From assembly GCF_000220395.1 (NCBI RefSeq), contig NW_004086126.1:1-55480 (forward strand): a stretch of 55,480 nt of DNA, in the 5' to 3' direction. How positions within the stretch are numbered: the stretch's first letter is position 1; every line of letters starts with the position of its first letter. This document shows positions 25,301 to 38,903 of the stretch, in pieces. The translations under genes were made by a program, and so were the position numbers. This stretch comes from Ichthyophthirius multifiliis. Its lineage: Eukaryota; Ciliophora; Oligohymenophorea; Hymenostomatida. The notes beneath the pieces are model-generated. The model saw nothing but the letters and a program-made list of their open reading frames with translations. It had not been told where the DNA came from and did not search any database.

Positions 25301-25840
25301 ATATATATATTAGGTTCTTTAGATAAAACTAAATTAACAGCAACTGAAATAAATTAAGAAGAAATTAATAAAATAATATTAAATGAGGAAAAAGATTCTA
25401 TATATGGAAATGTAAAGAAATTAAATTAATATATACAATTATATTTAAAATTTATATATTAGATTTTTATTAATTCTGAAGATCTTAATGATTTATTATA
25501 ATAATGCCTAGATTTAAAATCAAATATGTAAGAATCTGATAAAAAAACTCCTTTAGTAAAAGAAAGAGACTATAAATATCATAAAATGAATTTTAGAAAC
25601 ATAATAGCATAATTCGGAGCTTTTTTTTTCTAAAAAGAATGCGAAAAAGATTAAAAAAATAACTTTAAAAAGGGTGAAAAAGAAATCGATTATCTTGATA
25701 AATATGTGGTTTTTGTACCTTATCTAAATATAGAAAATATCCAAATATTTATAGACATTTTTAGTAATTTAGGATTATAAATTAAAAACATGAATATTCT
25801 AGCTATATTACGTTATTTCCATCATAATAAATATAAATGA
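14921..25840 (+). CDS. CFAP54: CFAP54, central-apparatus ciliary protein
   Basis: ATG at 14921, TGA at 25838-25840. Seven introns: 17876-17930, 22664-22715, 23805-23867, 24564-24606, 24871-24925, 25070-25113, 25202-25247. About 3520 residues, near the roughly 3100 of human CFAP54. N-terminal SLEGNIILMSSKYLDWRVKF with AFTYTECGSFQAACKVIENG matches the start of CFAP54 (kYLxWRv..Y). The middle has GGFYFARGNFQAICDAWNEA, then SNLQYIIYHSNLKMERECSI and HPQNLYYYNNYRVQEI, which follows the order of the conserved CFAP54 core. Helical, TPR-like repeats and charged K/E linkers fill the rest. CFAP54 belongs to the C1d projection of the central pair and is needed for ciliary beating. It includes a poly-Gln tract (about residue 475) and a second one near 19510-19545. 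One A appears missing in the A5 run at about 19744-19748; with it the model is 3521 codons. CFAP46 was the alternative considered. It ends 99 bp from the convergent 5'-nucleotidase. Confidence 0.82.
16346..16381 (+). repeat. In-frame (TAA)n poly-Gln tract in CFAP54
   Basis: About eleven TAA codons in a row, after a K/E-rich linker, read as Gln. They lie in a low-complexity linker and are likely length-variable. Confidence 0.85.
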
Positions 25841-25939
25841 AAACGAAACAATAAAAGCACACACATATATATATATTTATAAAATAAAAAAATAAAACTT
25901 TTCAAATAAAAATATTTATATATTTTATATAATTTAAAA

Positions 25940-27697
25940 TCAATTATTTTTATTTACCATCAAAATTCTTCCTTCAACAACCGGATGTATCGAAATATAT
26001 TTATTATCTTCAAAATTTTTAATTTCCTTAACTAATCCTGACTCATCAATTTTTTCCCATCTAGTTTATCTTCTTTAAAGCTATTTGAAATCATTAATAT
26101 TAGTATTCGAAATTTAATTTGATGAAATACTAGTTTATCTTATCAAAGGAAGACTCATTAATCTATTATATTTCCGATTTTCATTAAAATTTAGTTAAGA
26201 AAATTCAGTAAAACTCGAAATATTAGTAGTCTTGCTTTTTTCTTCTAGACTTTTAAAAAGCCCAATCATAATTTATAAATGAGGAAGTGCATTCATATAA
26301 TCAATAATAAAATTACAATCCTAAAACATATCATACCCATCTTTTCCTAAATACATGAACCATTTAATTGCTAAACTATAAATTTTATCAACTTAAATTT
26401 TCTCTTTTCCAATAAAAATACTATCTAAATCAACCCTCTAAAAAGGCTATTTTTACCCATCAAACTCAAATTTAATTCCTGAAACTAAAGGGAACCTTCC
26501 TTCGAAACTAGGCCATTTAGAAACTCCATTTTCTAAAGCCTAAATTAGTTTTAAACCGCTACATTTAACCACTACAATCAAGTCTGGAAAGGGTAAAGCT
26601 TTTTAAATCATCGAAAAAGTAATGTCTCCTTTCGGATAAATACAATCTGATCTAATAGTCCCTGAATTAATGATACAGACATCAGATTAAACTTCATTTC
26701 TTAATACATCTACATAGAAATTACCAAAATTAGTCTCCTGAGTCCTTATTTATTTAAATCTGGTATCTAAATCTACATTTGTATGTCCTATTATTTAGTT
26801 ATTGTATTATTCTTATTATTATATATAGAAATCAACTATTTTCTGAACTTCATCGTCTTTTTCAATTTTTTTTGTGACTTAAAAAGTCTCTATAACGCAT
26901 TTTAGTTTATTTTATTTCAGATAAAATGTATTTTATATATTATTATTTTAAATATCTTTTGGTTTATAGGTAATATCTATTATACTATATTCTTTAAAAT
27001 CAGAACCGCTTTTTTATATTAAGCAATTATTTATTATTTCTGAAATTACTATATGGTCATGTCCACCTAAAATGATGTCTATATCATCTACTTAAGCTGC
27101 TAATATACGATCATTAGGCATTCTCATGTGTGTTATAGCCACTACTATGTCACATTATTACTCTTTCTTCAACATATGGGCCATTTTTTTCCCACAAGAT
27201 ACAAAATCTTCATATTATAGTATACTAATGTCTATTTCAGTTATTGTATTTAACCATTCTTCCTCTGCAAGACCCATAAACCCTACTTTAATTCCTTACA
27301 TATCAATTATAGAATATAATTGGTTATCTGCGAGTATATTCTGAGTCCTAGTATCATATATATTACTGCATAACCATGGGAAATTACATTTTTTAAACAA
27401 TTATTCTACTTATTGTAAATTATAATCAAAATCATGATTGCCAACACAAGCAATATCGATTTAACAAGCATTTATAGGTTCAATCATTTATTCACCTTTA
27501 TAAATAATTGAAAGAGGAGATGGAGAAAATAAGTCACCGGAAAATATTATAAGACTTTTATTTGGATTTTCCTATTTGAATTTTTTACATATAGTTGCAA
27601 AACGGGCAGAGCCACCTACTGGTTCTTAATTAAAACCCTCTATTTCATATACGTCGTTAAAATGAAGAATTTTAAATGATATTTCTTCTTTTTACAT
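25940..27697 (-). CDS. 5'-nucleotidase / UshA-type metallophosphoesterase
   Basis: ATG at 27697-27695, TGA at 25942-25940: 585 residues, uninterrupted and needing no frame correction. Metallophosphoesterase motifs appear in order: LHFNDVYEIE, SGDLFSPSPLS, GNHDFDY, THMRMPND and GGHDH, giving the two-metal site residues (D, H, D, N, H, H, H). The second half has TNFGNFYVDVLRNEV, INSGTIRSDC and a PFPDLIVVVKCSG strand, as in the 5'-nucleotidase C-terminal substrate-specificity domain. No signal peptide is visible, so a cytosolic enzyme is more likely than a secreted or GPI-anchored one. Expected reaction: hydrolysis of a nucleoside monophosphate or a related phosphoester. It is tail to tail with CFAP54 and divergent from the channel gene across 2.5 kb. 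Confidence 0.88.
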
Positions 27698-30191
27698 ATT
27701 ATTTATTATTTTTTTAAACAAAAGATTAGATGATCAATAGACTATTAATTAATTTATTAATATATATAGATAGAAAAATAAGAAAATATGATTTAAACTT
27801 AAAGTTAATTTTTTAAAAAAATATTTAACTATATTTATATTTTAAATTAAATATATATTAATAATATATTTATATTTAATTTATTAAAAATAAATAAATT
27901 TTATTATAAATTATCTTTATGGGAAGTTAATGATTTATATAAAAAATTGAATATTTTAAAATAGTTAAATTTCAAATAATCGATCGATATATTTATTAAA
28001 AGAATATTTAGTAATTCTTTTATACATATTTCTTATAAATATTATTCCATAACTAATTAATAAATTAATTATAACTTTTATTAAATTTTTAAAAATAAAC
28101 TAACTTATTTAAAAAAAAAAAACTAATATAAATAATACTTATATATAAATTAATTATTTTTAAAAAATATATTTTTTTTTAAAAAAAATATTTTTTACAA
28201 AATATATTATTTTTTTAAGAATATAATGATATCTAAATTAATCATTAAAAAATAGGTTAAATAAATTTTATTTACAAATTAATATAAATAAAAAAATTAA
28301 AAGTTTAAACATTATATAATTTTATTTTTGATTTAAATACTCAAAAATATATTGAATATTATTATTGGATTAAAATATTTCCAAATCTCAATTTGTATAA
28401 AAAAGAAATAAAAAAAATTTAAAATTAAATATAAAATTATAAATATAAAAATAAAAATATTTAATTTATTAAAATTTTAAAATGTTGAAATTTTATTATT
28501 ATATATAAAAAAATATAAATCATGTTTCAAAAGTTTAGAAATATTTGTTAAATTATAAAATAAATAAATATATTTTATATTATATTATCTTTTTTTATTA
28601 TTATTATTATATTATTATTATTTTATTATATTTTTATATTAATTTTTTTTTTTTTATTTTTTTTTATATATTTAATTTATTTTTAATATATAATATATAA
28701 TTTTTGTTTTTTCAATAATATTATTAATTATATATAATTATTTAATTTAATATATTTTCTATTTTATTTTTATATTGCATTTCATAATTTTTTATTATTA
28801 TTAAAATAAAATTTATTTAACATTTTAATTTTTTTTTATTTATACATATCTTCTAAAATTTTTAATTACTTAAAACTTCGTAATTTTAAATCTTTGTAGT
28901 TTTGTATAATTAAATATTTTTTAGAAAAAATTCATAATTATTATTTTACTATGTTATTTATTAATTAACCATACCCTTATAAGATTTAATTTATTATAAG
29001 TCTTTCTAATTATAAATAAAAATTATTTTTTTAAAATAGAAAATAACATTTGAAATTTTAATGTTAATATCTTTTTTCTTAGATAAAAAGTGTTTATATT
29101 TTAAAATAAAAAATTATTTTATTTTTATATTTTGATAAATTTTATATATATATTATTTTATTTAATTAAATATAAATTGTTGATTCCTTCTTAACTTTAA
29201 AAATATTTAGATATTAAATATTTTTATACAAAAGATTATTTCTTAATATTAAACCATATTATCTTCCAATAAATTTTTCTTCTTTTTTTAATAATTTTAA
29301 TAAAAATTTAATTATATACATTTTTTTTATTATCATAATTATTAGTTTAAATAAACATTATTATAACTATTTATATTCAAATAAATATTTGTTTTTTTAA
29401 AGTTTTTTATCTTTTTTTATTTATTAATAAACAAATAAAACAAATAAAAAGTATAATAAAAATACAGTTTTTTAAAAAATTTATTATATACATTATAGAT
29501 TCATTTGTAAATTGATAAAAATATTTTATATAAGTAAATTATAATGTGAAAATCAAGAAAAAATCTTTAAAAATTACTTAAAAAAATATTTTTTTGACAA
29601 AAAACATTAATGAAAATTACTTTTTTAGATTTTTAAAATCTAAAATGAACAAAAAAAATAGCTAAATCTTTTTTAAATAAAATAAAAATTAAATATCTTT
29701 AAAATTTATATTTTTAATATTTTTATTAAAATTTTATGAAGTTAAAAGAAAGTTTAAAAATAAAATACACATTATTTTTTTATAAGTAAATAAAAATAAA
29801 AATTTTATTTAAATATTAATATAAATTAAATATTTTATATACGAAAAAATTTTAAATGATATAGTTAAAATTATTACATAATGTAATAATACGTCAAAAT
29901 ATTTTATATAAAACAAAACAAATTATACAATATTAATTTTTTTAATAAAATTATAAAATTTTTAAAAAAAATTAACAACAAAGAAATTAAAAAACCAATT
30001 TCTTAAAAGTCTTATTTTTTTTTTAAAAAAAAAAAAAAAAAATTTAAAACTATATATTCATTAATATTCAAACTTCTAATTTTATATTTAAAAAAAATAT
30101 GTTCGATTTTTTATTTTTTTGAATTAAATAACATTATTTAATTTATTTAAAAATATTATTAATATTTAAAATATATTAATAATTAATTTTA
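27698..30191. other. 2.5 kb intergenic DNA between divergent genes
   Basis: Extremely AT-rich, with long homopolymers and a TTA-rich patch near 28590-28640. No protein-like frame was seen on either strand. It should contain promoters for the 5'-nucleotidase and channel genes. It is the longest gene-free stretch apart from 39750-43046. Confidence 0.5.
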
Positions 30192-33100
30192 ATGTTATCT
30201 GAAAAAAGATAATCATATGCAAGTGATAAATCGAATTATCAAAATAAAAAAAAGTTAACAAAGCCTACATTTTTAAGTTTCAAAAAAAAGGATTCAATTT
30301 AAAAGAAAGTTTATTTAAGAAATAGAAATTAAACAAAATTTTCCATAAAATAATTGACAATGATATAAAGGGAATATAAAAGATCTGTTATGATGGCACA
30401 TAAACTTGATAAAAAATAGCTTTTAATAAAAGCATATAGACATTTAAGAGATGCTATTTTATATAGGAACGTAAGATATGATTTAGATGAACTTGATAAT
30501 AAAAAAAAATTGTATTTATTTATATATAGACTGTAAAATTCAAATTAGTGGAACGATTTTCTTTTGACTTTAAGTTGGATTTATATTTTATTAACTTTTT
30601 TGGAACCTGCAAACAGATATGATAGTAATTAAAATTATGATAATTTTTGTACAGTACTTATTTTAGAAATTTTTATTATTACCATATAAATGGCAGATTT
30701 TATTATGGAAATCACATAAAGATATTCATAAATTAATAAAAATAATAATGCTTTTAAAGTTCTTCTTTTGAAAAAAAAGACTTTTTTTAGAAGTATGTTC
30801 TTTCTAATTATATCAATTGATATTCTTTATTTTTCCTTTTCTTTTCCTTATAATACTTTTAGATTTGGAAGGCTTGTGCGTCCTCTTTAACTAACAATTT
30901 ATTCTAAGTCTGTTAGAAGAGATTTTTAAGGAATAGCTTAAACTGCAATAAATTTAGTTGTTGTTTTTTTATTTTACTTAGCTGTTATTTTAATTTGGGC
31001 TAGTTTAGGAAATACTTTAATTGGTATTTAATATTTTTTAATAAATTATTATTATTTTTAATAAAAAGAATAAAATATATATTTTGATAATTTTCTTCTG
31101 AGCCTTAATAATTTATATATTGTTACTTCTTTTGATTTATGGCCAGAGATTATGCTTGATATTCTTAATAATTCTAAATATTATTTACTATATTTCGTAC
31201 CTTACATATGTACATATTTATTCATATAAAAATATTTATATTATATAAATTTATTTTATTTTATTAATTTATTTTCATAATAAGTAACATTCCTATTTTT
31301 ATTGTAACATGTACATGTAGCTGTTGTATATGATGGTTTTAAAAAATATAGATAGCATTTGTTTATAAGTAAATAATTATATATTTAAATATAAAAAATA
31401 AAAAAAACTTTTAAAATAAAAAGCTGATAGAATAAAAAGAAGAGTAGCTTTATTAAATTGCTTTTAATGTTTGATAGAAAATTATGATGATGACTAAAAC
31501 ATTTCCAAAGATAAATTTATTGAGTTTTTCACATTTGTTTTTGCTAAAGTAAACTTAGATTCTGAAGCCCCAAAAATAGCATAGAATTTTTATGAAAAAA
31601 TAGATAATAATTTTAATCATAGTGTATCAATAGATTAATTTTTTAATATTATAGAAACCATGGAATAAAATAGATAATTTAGTTTATAAAAGATAAAGCC
31701 ATGGCCTAAATGGGTTAAACTTAGAAAAAGTTTAAGTAAAAATTTAATTTAAAAAAAATTATAGATAATAAGTATTTTTAAATATTTATGATGTTTTTAA
31801 CTATACTTAGTTGTATTTTTATTATTACATAAATGATTAATAATAATGAGTAAGTATAAAATAATTTAGATATAGCAGATAATGTATTGCTAATATTTTT
31901 TATATAGGAATGTATTCTTAAAATAATTGTTTATGGTTTATAGGAATATTTTTTTGATTCTTGGAATAAACTTGATTTCTTTATTGTAGCATCTCAAGTA
32001 GAAAAATTTATATATATATATACTTATTCATATTATATAAAAATTTATATATTATATATTTTTAAAAAAGTTAATTTGTTAATTTACTTTCTATACATTC
32101 ATAGATAGTAATTTTTTGAAGTAATTTTAATTTGGTAGATTTATTAAAATAGCTAGAATATAAAAAGTTTTTAGGATTTTCAGAGTTTTTCGTACTATAA
32201 AGATTTTAAATGCATTATTTGAAGTTTTGCATATAGTTAGTAAAGTGAAATAACTATTTTATAAAATAATAATTTGCATACCTATAATACTTAAATTACT
32301 AGTTATTTAATTAATTATTTATTATATTTACTGTGTGATTGGTCTTGAATTATTTACTACTTTACCTCCTGCAAAATATCAACCTACTAAATATGGTCTT
32401 AATATGTGTTCTGATTAATAAATTTCTGAAAATAAAATTAATGATTCCTCTAAATGTAATTATGCAGATTTTAATACTTTAGAAGGAGCTTTTTTAGTTC
32501 TTTTATAAGTAACAGTAGCTTCTGAATGGGGAAGCATCGTTTATGATTATGGATATAAATTCGATAATTTATTTTTAAGCATTTTATATTTTAATAGTTT
32601 TCAATTTATTTCTATTTTTATGTTGGCTCTTATGGGAGGTATTATTTGGGAAGTATTTATTGTTATTGATATGGTTATTGATAATTAATAAATAATTGAA
32701 GAAGAATAAGAAATGAACTAAAACATAAGTGAATAATAATAAAAATTATTAAATAATATAGATTTAGAGAAAGATTATGATTAGTTTGTAGAAATTATAT
32801 ATAATTTAGCTAATATAGGAGATAAATTTGTATCAAAAGATAAGGCTAAAGATATAAAATTAGATGAAAACGTTTTACTTAAATAAAGGTTTTAGAAAAT
32901 TTTAGACAAACATAATTATGATTAGGATTATAGAAATAAAAAATTAAATATTAATTTTTTAAAAGATGTTATGGACATTTGTAAATAAATGAAATTAAGT
33001 AACAGGGAAAAAGCTTAGGCTATTTTAAAATAAGAAAATGCCTTATACATGAAAGATGATTTTATTTATTTTTTTGAAGATTAAAATTACAAAAAAATAC

Positions 33101-35085
33101 GAATTAGCTAATATTAAACTAATGAATAAAGAAAAAATTATTCAATAGAAGGTATTTATATTTTATTTTATTTTTATAAAAATAAAAAAAGTTATAAAAT
33201 AATTAAAAAAATAACTTGAAAATAAAATTGAAACTAATATATAACTAAAAAATTATTCTAAAAGAAATACTTCTAAATTTAATTCTCCTTCAAATTAAAA
33301 AAAAGATATTATTTTAGAAATCGAATAGTAAAATTAAAATATTGATAATTTTGACAATTTTGATATTATTTCATAAAATTCTTAAAGAAAAAAAATAAAC
33401 ATAGTTAATTCGATATCTAATTCTAAATTAAAAACTAAAGATATATATTTATAATAACCATATACTTAATAATAAGCTATTTCGCCATAAAAAATTAATA
33501 ATACTTATTATAATGACCATAACTATAGCATTGAAACTAAAAAAAGTTCAGAATTAAACAATAGTCCCAAAATATATAAAAAAAAAACTGGAAATAAAAT
33601 TGTTTAGAGTAAAAGTAAAACAAAAAAAAGCGAGGAGTTAAAAAATAGTCCAAGAAAACAAAAAAAAATATTAAAAATAAGATTTTTAGCAGTCAAAAAG
33701 ATATAGTTAGTTATATAAATTCTTGTATAAATAAAAATTAAGAATTTATAAACTTATCTTTTAAAGAATTATTATTATATTATTATAAAATGAATTTAGT
33801 AGATTTTAATTAAAAATAAAACTAAGATTAATTAAATAATTACGTACATGATAATTATTAAAATTAAAAAAATATTTAAAATTATTGTTATAAAATAAAA
33901 AATGATTTAATGTAAAAATAAAATGAAATTCAATAAATTAAAATAATTGATTCGAATTCTATCATTAATGTTGCTATTCTATAATCAGTAGATATTAAAT
34001 GTATCCAAAATATGGAATATAAATATTTTAATAAAATTTATGACTAAAGTTTTAATTAAGTTGCTGATTCCTATATTTAATATTTATGGACTTAATAATC
34101 TAAACTACTCTTTCATTTTGATAATTTATATAAGTAAATATTTTTATTTCATTTAATAAATTTATAAAATAAAAAAAGATATGATTATATGCCTATTTAA
34201 CAATTCGTTTAATTATATTGTAGTATAGAATTATAAATATCTGCATTAATGATGAATAAATATTGTTCTTTTAAAATTATATATCAAAATGAGAATAATA
34301 ATTGGTTTACTTTAAATTATATAAATGAAAGTTTTTGCTTATAAAATTTAAGTGAAGGAATATGGGATATGTTCAATGATTTATTTGAGAAGAAATATGA
34401 TATATATGCCCATAAGAATATTTTTTAATAAGATTTAAATTTTAGATATTTAAATGATAAAATAAAATAATTTTTTAATAATTGTTAAGAACTTTCTAAT
34501 AATTATCATCTTTAATAATTAAATATTGAAGAATGTGAATTCAGTACAACTATTTATATTCCATTTGAGAATTCATGCAAGGAGAAAATATATGAAAGTG
34601 TGAAAAAAATAATTTGTGAATGTGAAAAGGATAAATCTTTAAATAAATATTATGAGAATTACATTACTAATGTTTTGAATGGAATATGTATCATCTAACT
34701 TTTTGATAAAAATGAAGAAAATTAAGGCAACTTTTCTATTAATTTTGATAAGTTTAATCTTAATTAAGCTATTTTAGAAGAAAGAATATCAAAATAGTAA
34801 TAATATAATGCAACCCTTAATTATAATTAAACTATTGAATTTATTAAGGATCTTAAAAATAGTATTAGAAATAATAATGACAATATATTTAAAAAAATAA
34901 TGTTATTACTATTCTATAAGAAATATAATTGCTAAAATAATTTTGAAAAAGAAAGATAAAACAACCATTAAAAATAATATGTTATTAAAGAAAATTAATT
35001 ATAATAAGATTTGTTAAAAAAATCATAAAATATTAATTAAATATAATCAATGAATCCATTAATATATTCTCATAAAGCTCAATGA
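30192..35085 (+). CDS. Two-pore-type cation channel with EF-hand linker and long C-terminus
   Basis: ATG at 30192, TGA at 35083-35085. Introns: 31024-31068, 31210-31284, 31369-31423, 31998-32104, 33152-33191. Domain I: six helices with an S4-like FRFGRLVRPLQLTIYSKSVR, pore region SLNNLYIVTSFDLWPEIM, and S6 ending HVAVVYDGFKKYR, the 'VVYD' signature of two-pore channels. The linker has EF-hand-like segments (NYDDDQNISKDKF; KIDNNFNHSVSIDQF), as in plant TPC1. Domain II: S1 FMMFLTILSCIFIITQM, S4 KIARIQKVFRIFRVFRTIKI, pore FNTLEGAFLVLLQVTVASEW. These channels pass Na+ or Ca2+ across vacuolar or endolysosomal membranes. After domain II come about 800 residues without a recognised domain, including basic linkers and repeated NNSP/NSPR motifs. 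Three A/T runs (near 31755, 32111 and 33661) each need one added base; the total is then 1525 codons. The part after about 33660 could be a separate gene. Confidence 0.72.
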
Positions 35086-36798
35086 ATTTTTTTTTTTTTA
35101 ATATAAATTATAAATAAAAACTAATTATAAATTAAATTTATTTTCAAAAATAAAATTATTGATTTTTTATTTTATATTGGATAATTGGATAAAACAATGA
35201 AAAACTTTATTTAATCATAAAAAATATATGTAAAAAAATTAATATTAAAATAATATTATAATGCCAATAAATATATTTAAAATATTCAAATTTATATAAG
35301 ATTAATTTTTGATTTTTAAATAATATTTTTGAATAATAATAAACAATTAAAAAAAATATTAATTTTATATTTCTTATATTATTTATAGTGTTTTCGGGCC
35401 TTTTAATTTCTTTTATGAAGCTTTTAATATTTACAATTACTTTGAATTTTATTGATTATTTATTACTTTAGTTAAATTAGTTTTTTAAGGAATTTTTCTT
35501 ATAATTATAAAAAAAAAAACTAAATAATATATAATTTAATGATTCTATGATTGTCCAAAAATATATAATATATTTATATTAATTTTATTTATAAGTAAGC
35601 TTGTTTGATAGAATTTTTTATCGAAGTTAATTTTTTATATACATTTAGATAATTTTCTAAATACATTTTGTTAATTTTTAAGAGTGAATTTTTTTTACTT
35701 AAATTACTTTCTTTTTATCAATTAATTAAGGTTTTAATTTTATTTAATCAAACTTTTTCAGAAAAGATACTTATAATAAATTAATTACAGGAAAAATAAA
35801 TTTGTAATATTATAGAGTTATACAAAGTTTATTTAGTTTTTTATATTGTCTCGTCATCAAATTCAATTTATTTAAGATAAAAAATTTAATTAAAGAAGAA
35901 ATAAACATTCTATTTTTATTTACTTATAATATATTACTAATAATATTTAAAATTATATACTTAAAGTCATATTTTCATATACTTTTATATTAAAATGTTT
36001 TTATTAAATTTGTATAAATTTTTAATATTATTCTGTAGAAGGTGGAAAATATATATTTGAATAATTTAAATAAGTTTAAAAAAAAAATACATTCAATAGT
36101 ATATTTAATTTAAGGAAAATTTCAAATATAATAAAAGGTGTATAAATTAATAAATAATTCAAGTGTACAAATCATAAAATTACTAAGTAATATAAAGTAA
36201 AACAAAAGAGAATATTAAATAATAAGTAATTTTAAAGTTAAGAAGTATTATGAATATTTATAAATAATATAAAAAAAAAGCTTATGAAAATTAGAAATAT
36301 AATTTTTGATTGAGACATATATATAAATATATTTATTTATATTTAAATAAAAATAAAGATAAATAATAAATTTTAATATAAAATAAAGTATATATAAGAA
36401 AAAATAAAATAAAAAAAATAATAAATATATATTATTAAAATACTATTTTATATATATTTATCAAAAATATTGTATTAATCTATATTTATTTAAATTATAT
36501 CTATTAAAAAAAACTATTATTTAATATAATACATATTATTATTATTAAAAACAAATAAAAACTAAAAATAATTAAATAAATAGTATCATATATAATATAT
36601 TTTTATTAAAATTTCAAAAACAAATAAAAGTAAAAAAAAATATATAAAATAAAATAATATATATATATATATATATATAAATATATATACTTAGATATAT
36701 TATATAAAATATAATTACATTTTTAAGATTAAAAATATTAATAAATGTATATATTTAATACTTATTATTTTTAAAAAGATACAAAATGCATTTAATTT
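35086..36798. other. 1.7 kb convergent intergenic DNA
   Basis: No protein-like frame was recognised. It contains an (AT)n array at about 36659-36680. It lies between the 3' ends of the channel and F-box genes. Confidence 0.45.
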
Positions 36799-37344
36799 TC
36801 ATTAATATTTATTAACATTATTATTATTTTAATTATTTAAATAAAAATTTTTATATTATACTTAATTTTTTTCTTAATTTTCATTATTTTCTGTATTTTT
36901 TTATTATAATTATATTTTCTCTTATATTTTTTCTATTTATTACTCTTAAATTTTTTCATTTTTTTATTCTAATTATTATAAATTTAATTATTCTTTTAAT
37001 TATATTTCCAATTATTCTTATTATTATTATTTTTATTAATTATTACCTTCATTCAATTTTTATTAATTTACATCTTATTCAACTGATTATTCTTATTCAA
37101 CTGATTATTCTTATTCTTATTCTTATTCTTATTCTTATTCTTATTCTTATTCTTATTCTTATTCTTATACTTATTCTTATTCTTATTCTTATTCTTATAC
37201 TTATTCTTATTCTTATTCTTATTCTTATTCTTATTCTTATTCTTATTCTTATTCTTATTCTTATTCTTATTCTTATTCTTATTCTTATTCTTATTCTTAT
37301 TCTTATTCTTATTCTTATTCTTATTCTTATTCTTATTCTTATTC

Positions 37345-37387
<43 letters not shown>

Positions 37388-38848
37388 ATTAGCATTTATT
37401 GCATTAAATTTTCTTCTAAAATTCTTTTTTATTATTTCATTATTTCTATCTAGTTTTTATTATAATTAAGTTTCTCCTCTAATTCTTATAAAGTATTCTT
37501 TTATGCTTCTACAATATCCTAAGCCCTCTATTACATTTAATTTAATTATTACATTTTATGTAACCCTACACTCATTAAAGAATGCAGAATTATATCGAAT
37601 TTAGTACCTTAATCCAAAAAAACTCTCGTTTTACCCCCTTTCTTTTTAAAACGAAATCAGGTTCGTCTTCCCCAACTTACTTTTAGACATTAAAGACTGA
37701 TTTTAATAGTTTTGATACATCACTTTCTTCCTCATCTTCCTCTTTTTGCCCTTATTTTTAAACTAAAGTAGCTTCTTCACCATCCGAATCTTCTGAAATA
37801 ACTCTTCCTTCGACTATTTTGACATTTCTGAGTAATAAGATTTTATATGCACCTTCCAAAAAACCTTTGTTTTCAGGCCATTCTTTAGAAATTTTATCTA
37901 ATCTTAATTTAGCTTACTAAATATAAACTTAAGCTATTTAAATATAATTTTTAATCAAACTAAATATATATAATTATTTCAAATACAAAACCATTAAAAG
38001 TGAATTTTTTTCTTCTTAGTTATTATAAGAAGAAGTTTGCAAATCATTATCGTTAAGGAAATTTTTTTTGAATTTTTTTAAATCTTCTGAAGATGAGAAA
38101 TTAAAGGAAACCTCAAAAATTCTATTCATATATTCATTTAAGTTTATATTTACATCGGTTTTTATTAATTCATAGTCTTTTTCAGAAAAATCACTTATTT
38201 AATATATTTCTTCGAATTTATGAATATTAAGGAACTTTAATATGCAAAAAATTATCTTCTTTTCTTTAAAAGATAATTAGTTATCAAGGCATTTCTTCTC
38301 GAAGTCTCCCCAGTTTATTATTTCGATGATAGCCTTTATTAATATTGCCAGTCTAGACCTAAAAGGATTCCTTATATGAACTAATTTAAACTGATTTTCG
38401 ATATCTTTCACTAAATCAGCAGCCATTAATTACTCGTACATTTCTCTTTTAAATGTATTATGCCACACTTCTCTTATCATATGTCTCCATTCAAGACAAA
38501 CGGCTCGTATTTTAAATAACTCGTAGGAAGATAAACATGGGAATATATAATCCTGAAATATAAAATGAGGAACTTTAGAACAATATGAAGATGTATTGTA
38601 TCTGATATTTTCACAGGATTTTACTACTACTGTGTAGTTTTAGTTCATGTCAAAAGTTATGGAATTATCAATCGGGTCGTATTTTTTAAATAGTTTTAAA
38701 TCTACAAATTTCATTGAAAGGATGTTACTAATATCTTATATAGTCATAAATTATTAAGGCATTTAATTAATTAATTTGTTTTTATCATCTTCTTCTTGAT
38801 TATTTTTATATTCTTCATATTATTAACCTATTATATTCTCTTCTTCTA

Positions 38849-38903
<55 letters not shown>

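Noticed and set aside
27126-27344. Plus-strand ORF of 72 codons
   Set aside because: Antisense shadow of the 5'-nucleotidase, whose catalytic motifs are clear on the other strand.
37106-37349. Regular repeat array considered as CRISPR or satellite
   Set aside because: The unit is 6 bp without spacers and it is in frame in a protein, so it is a coding microsatellite.
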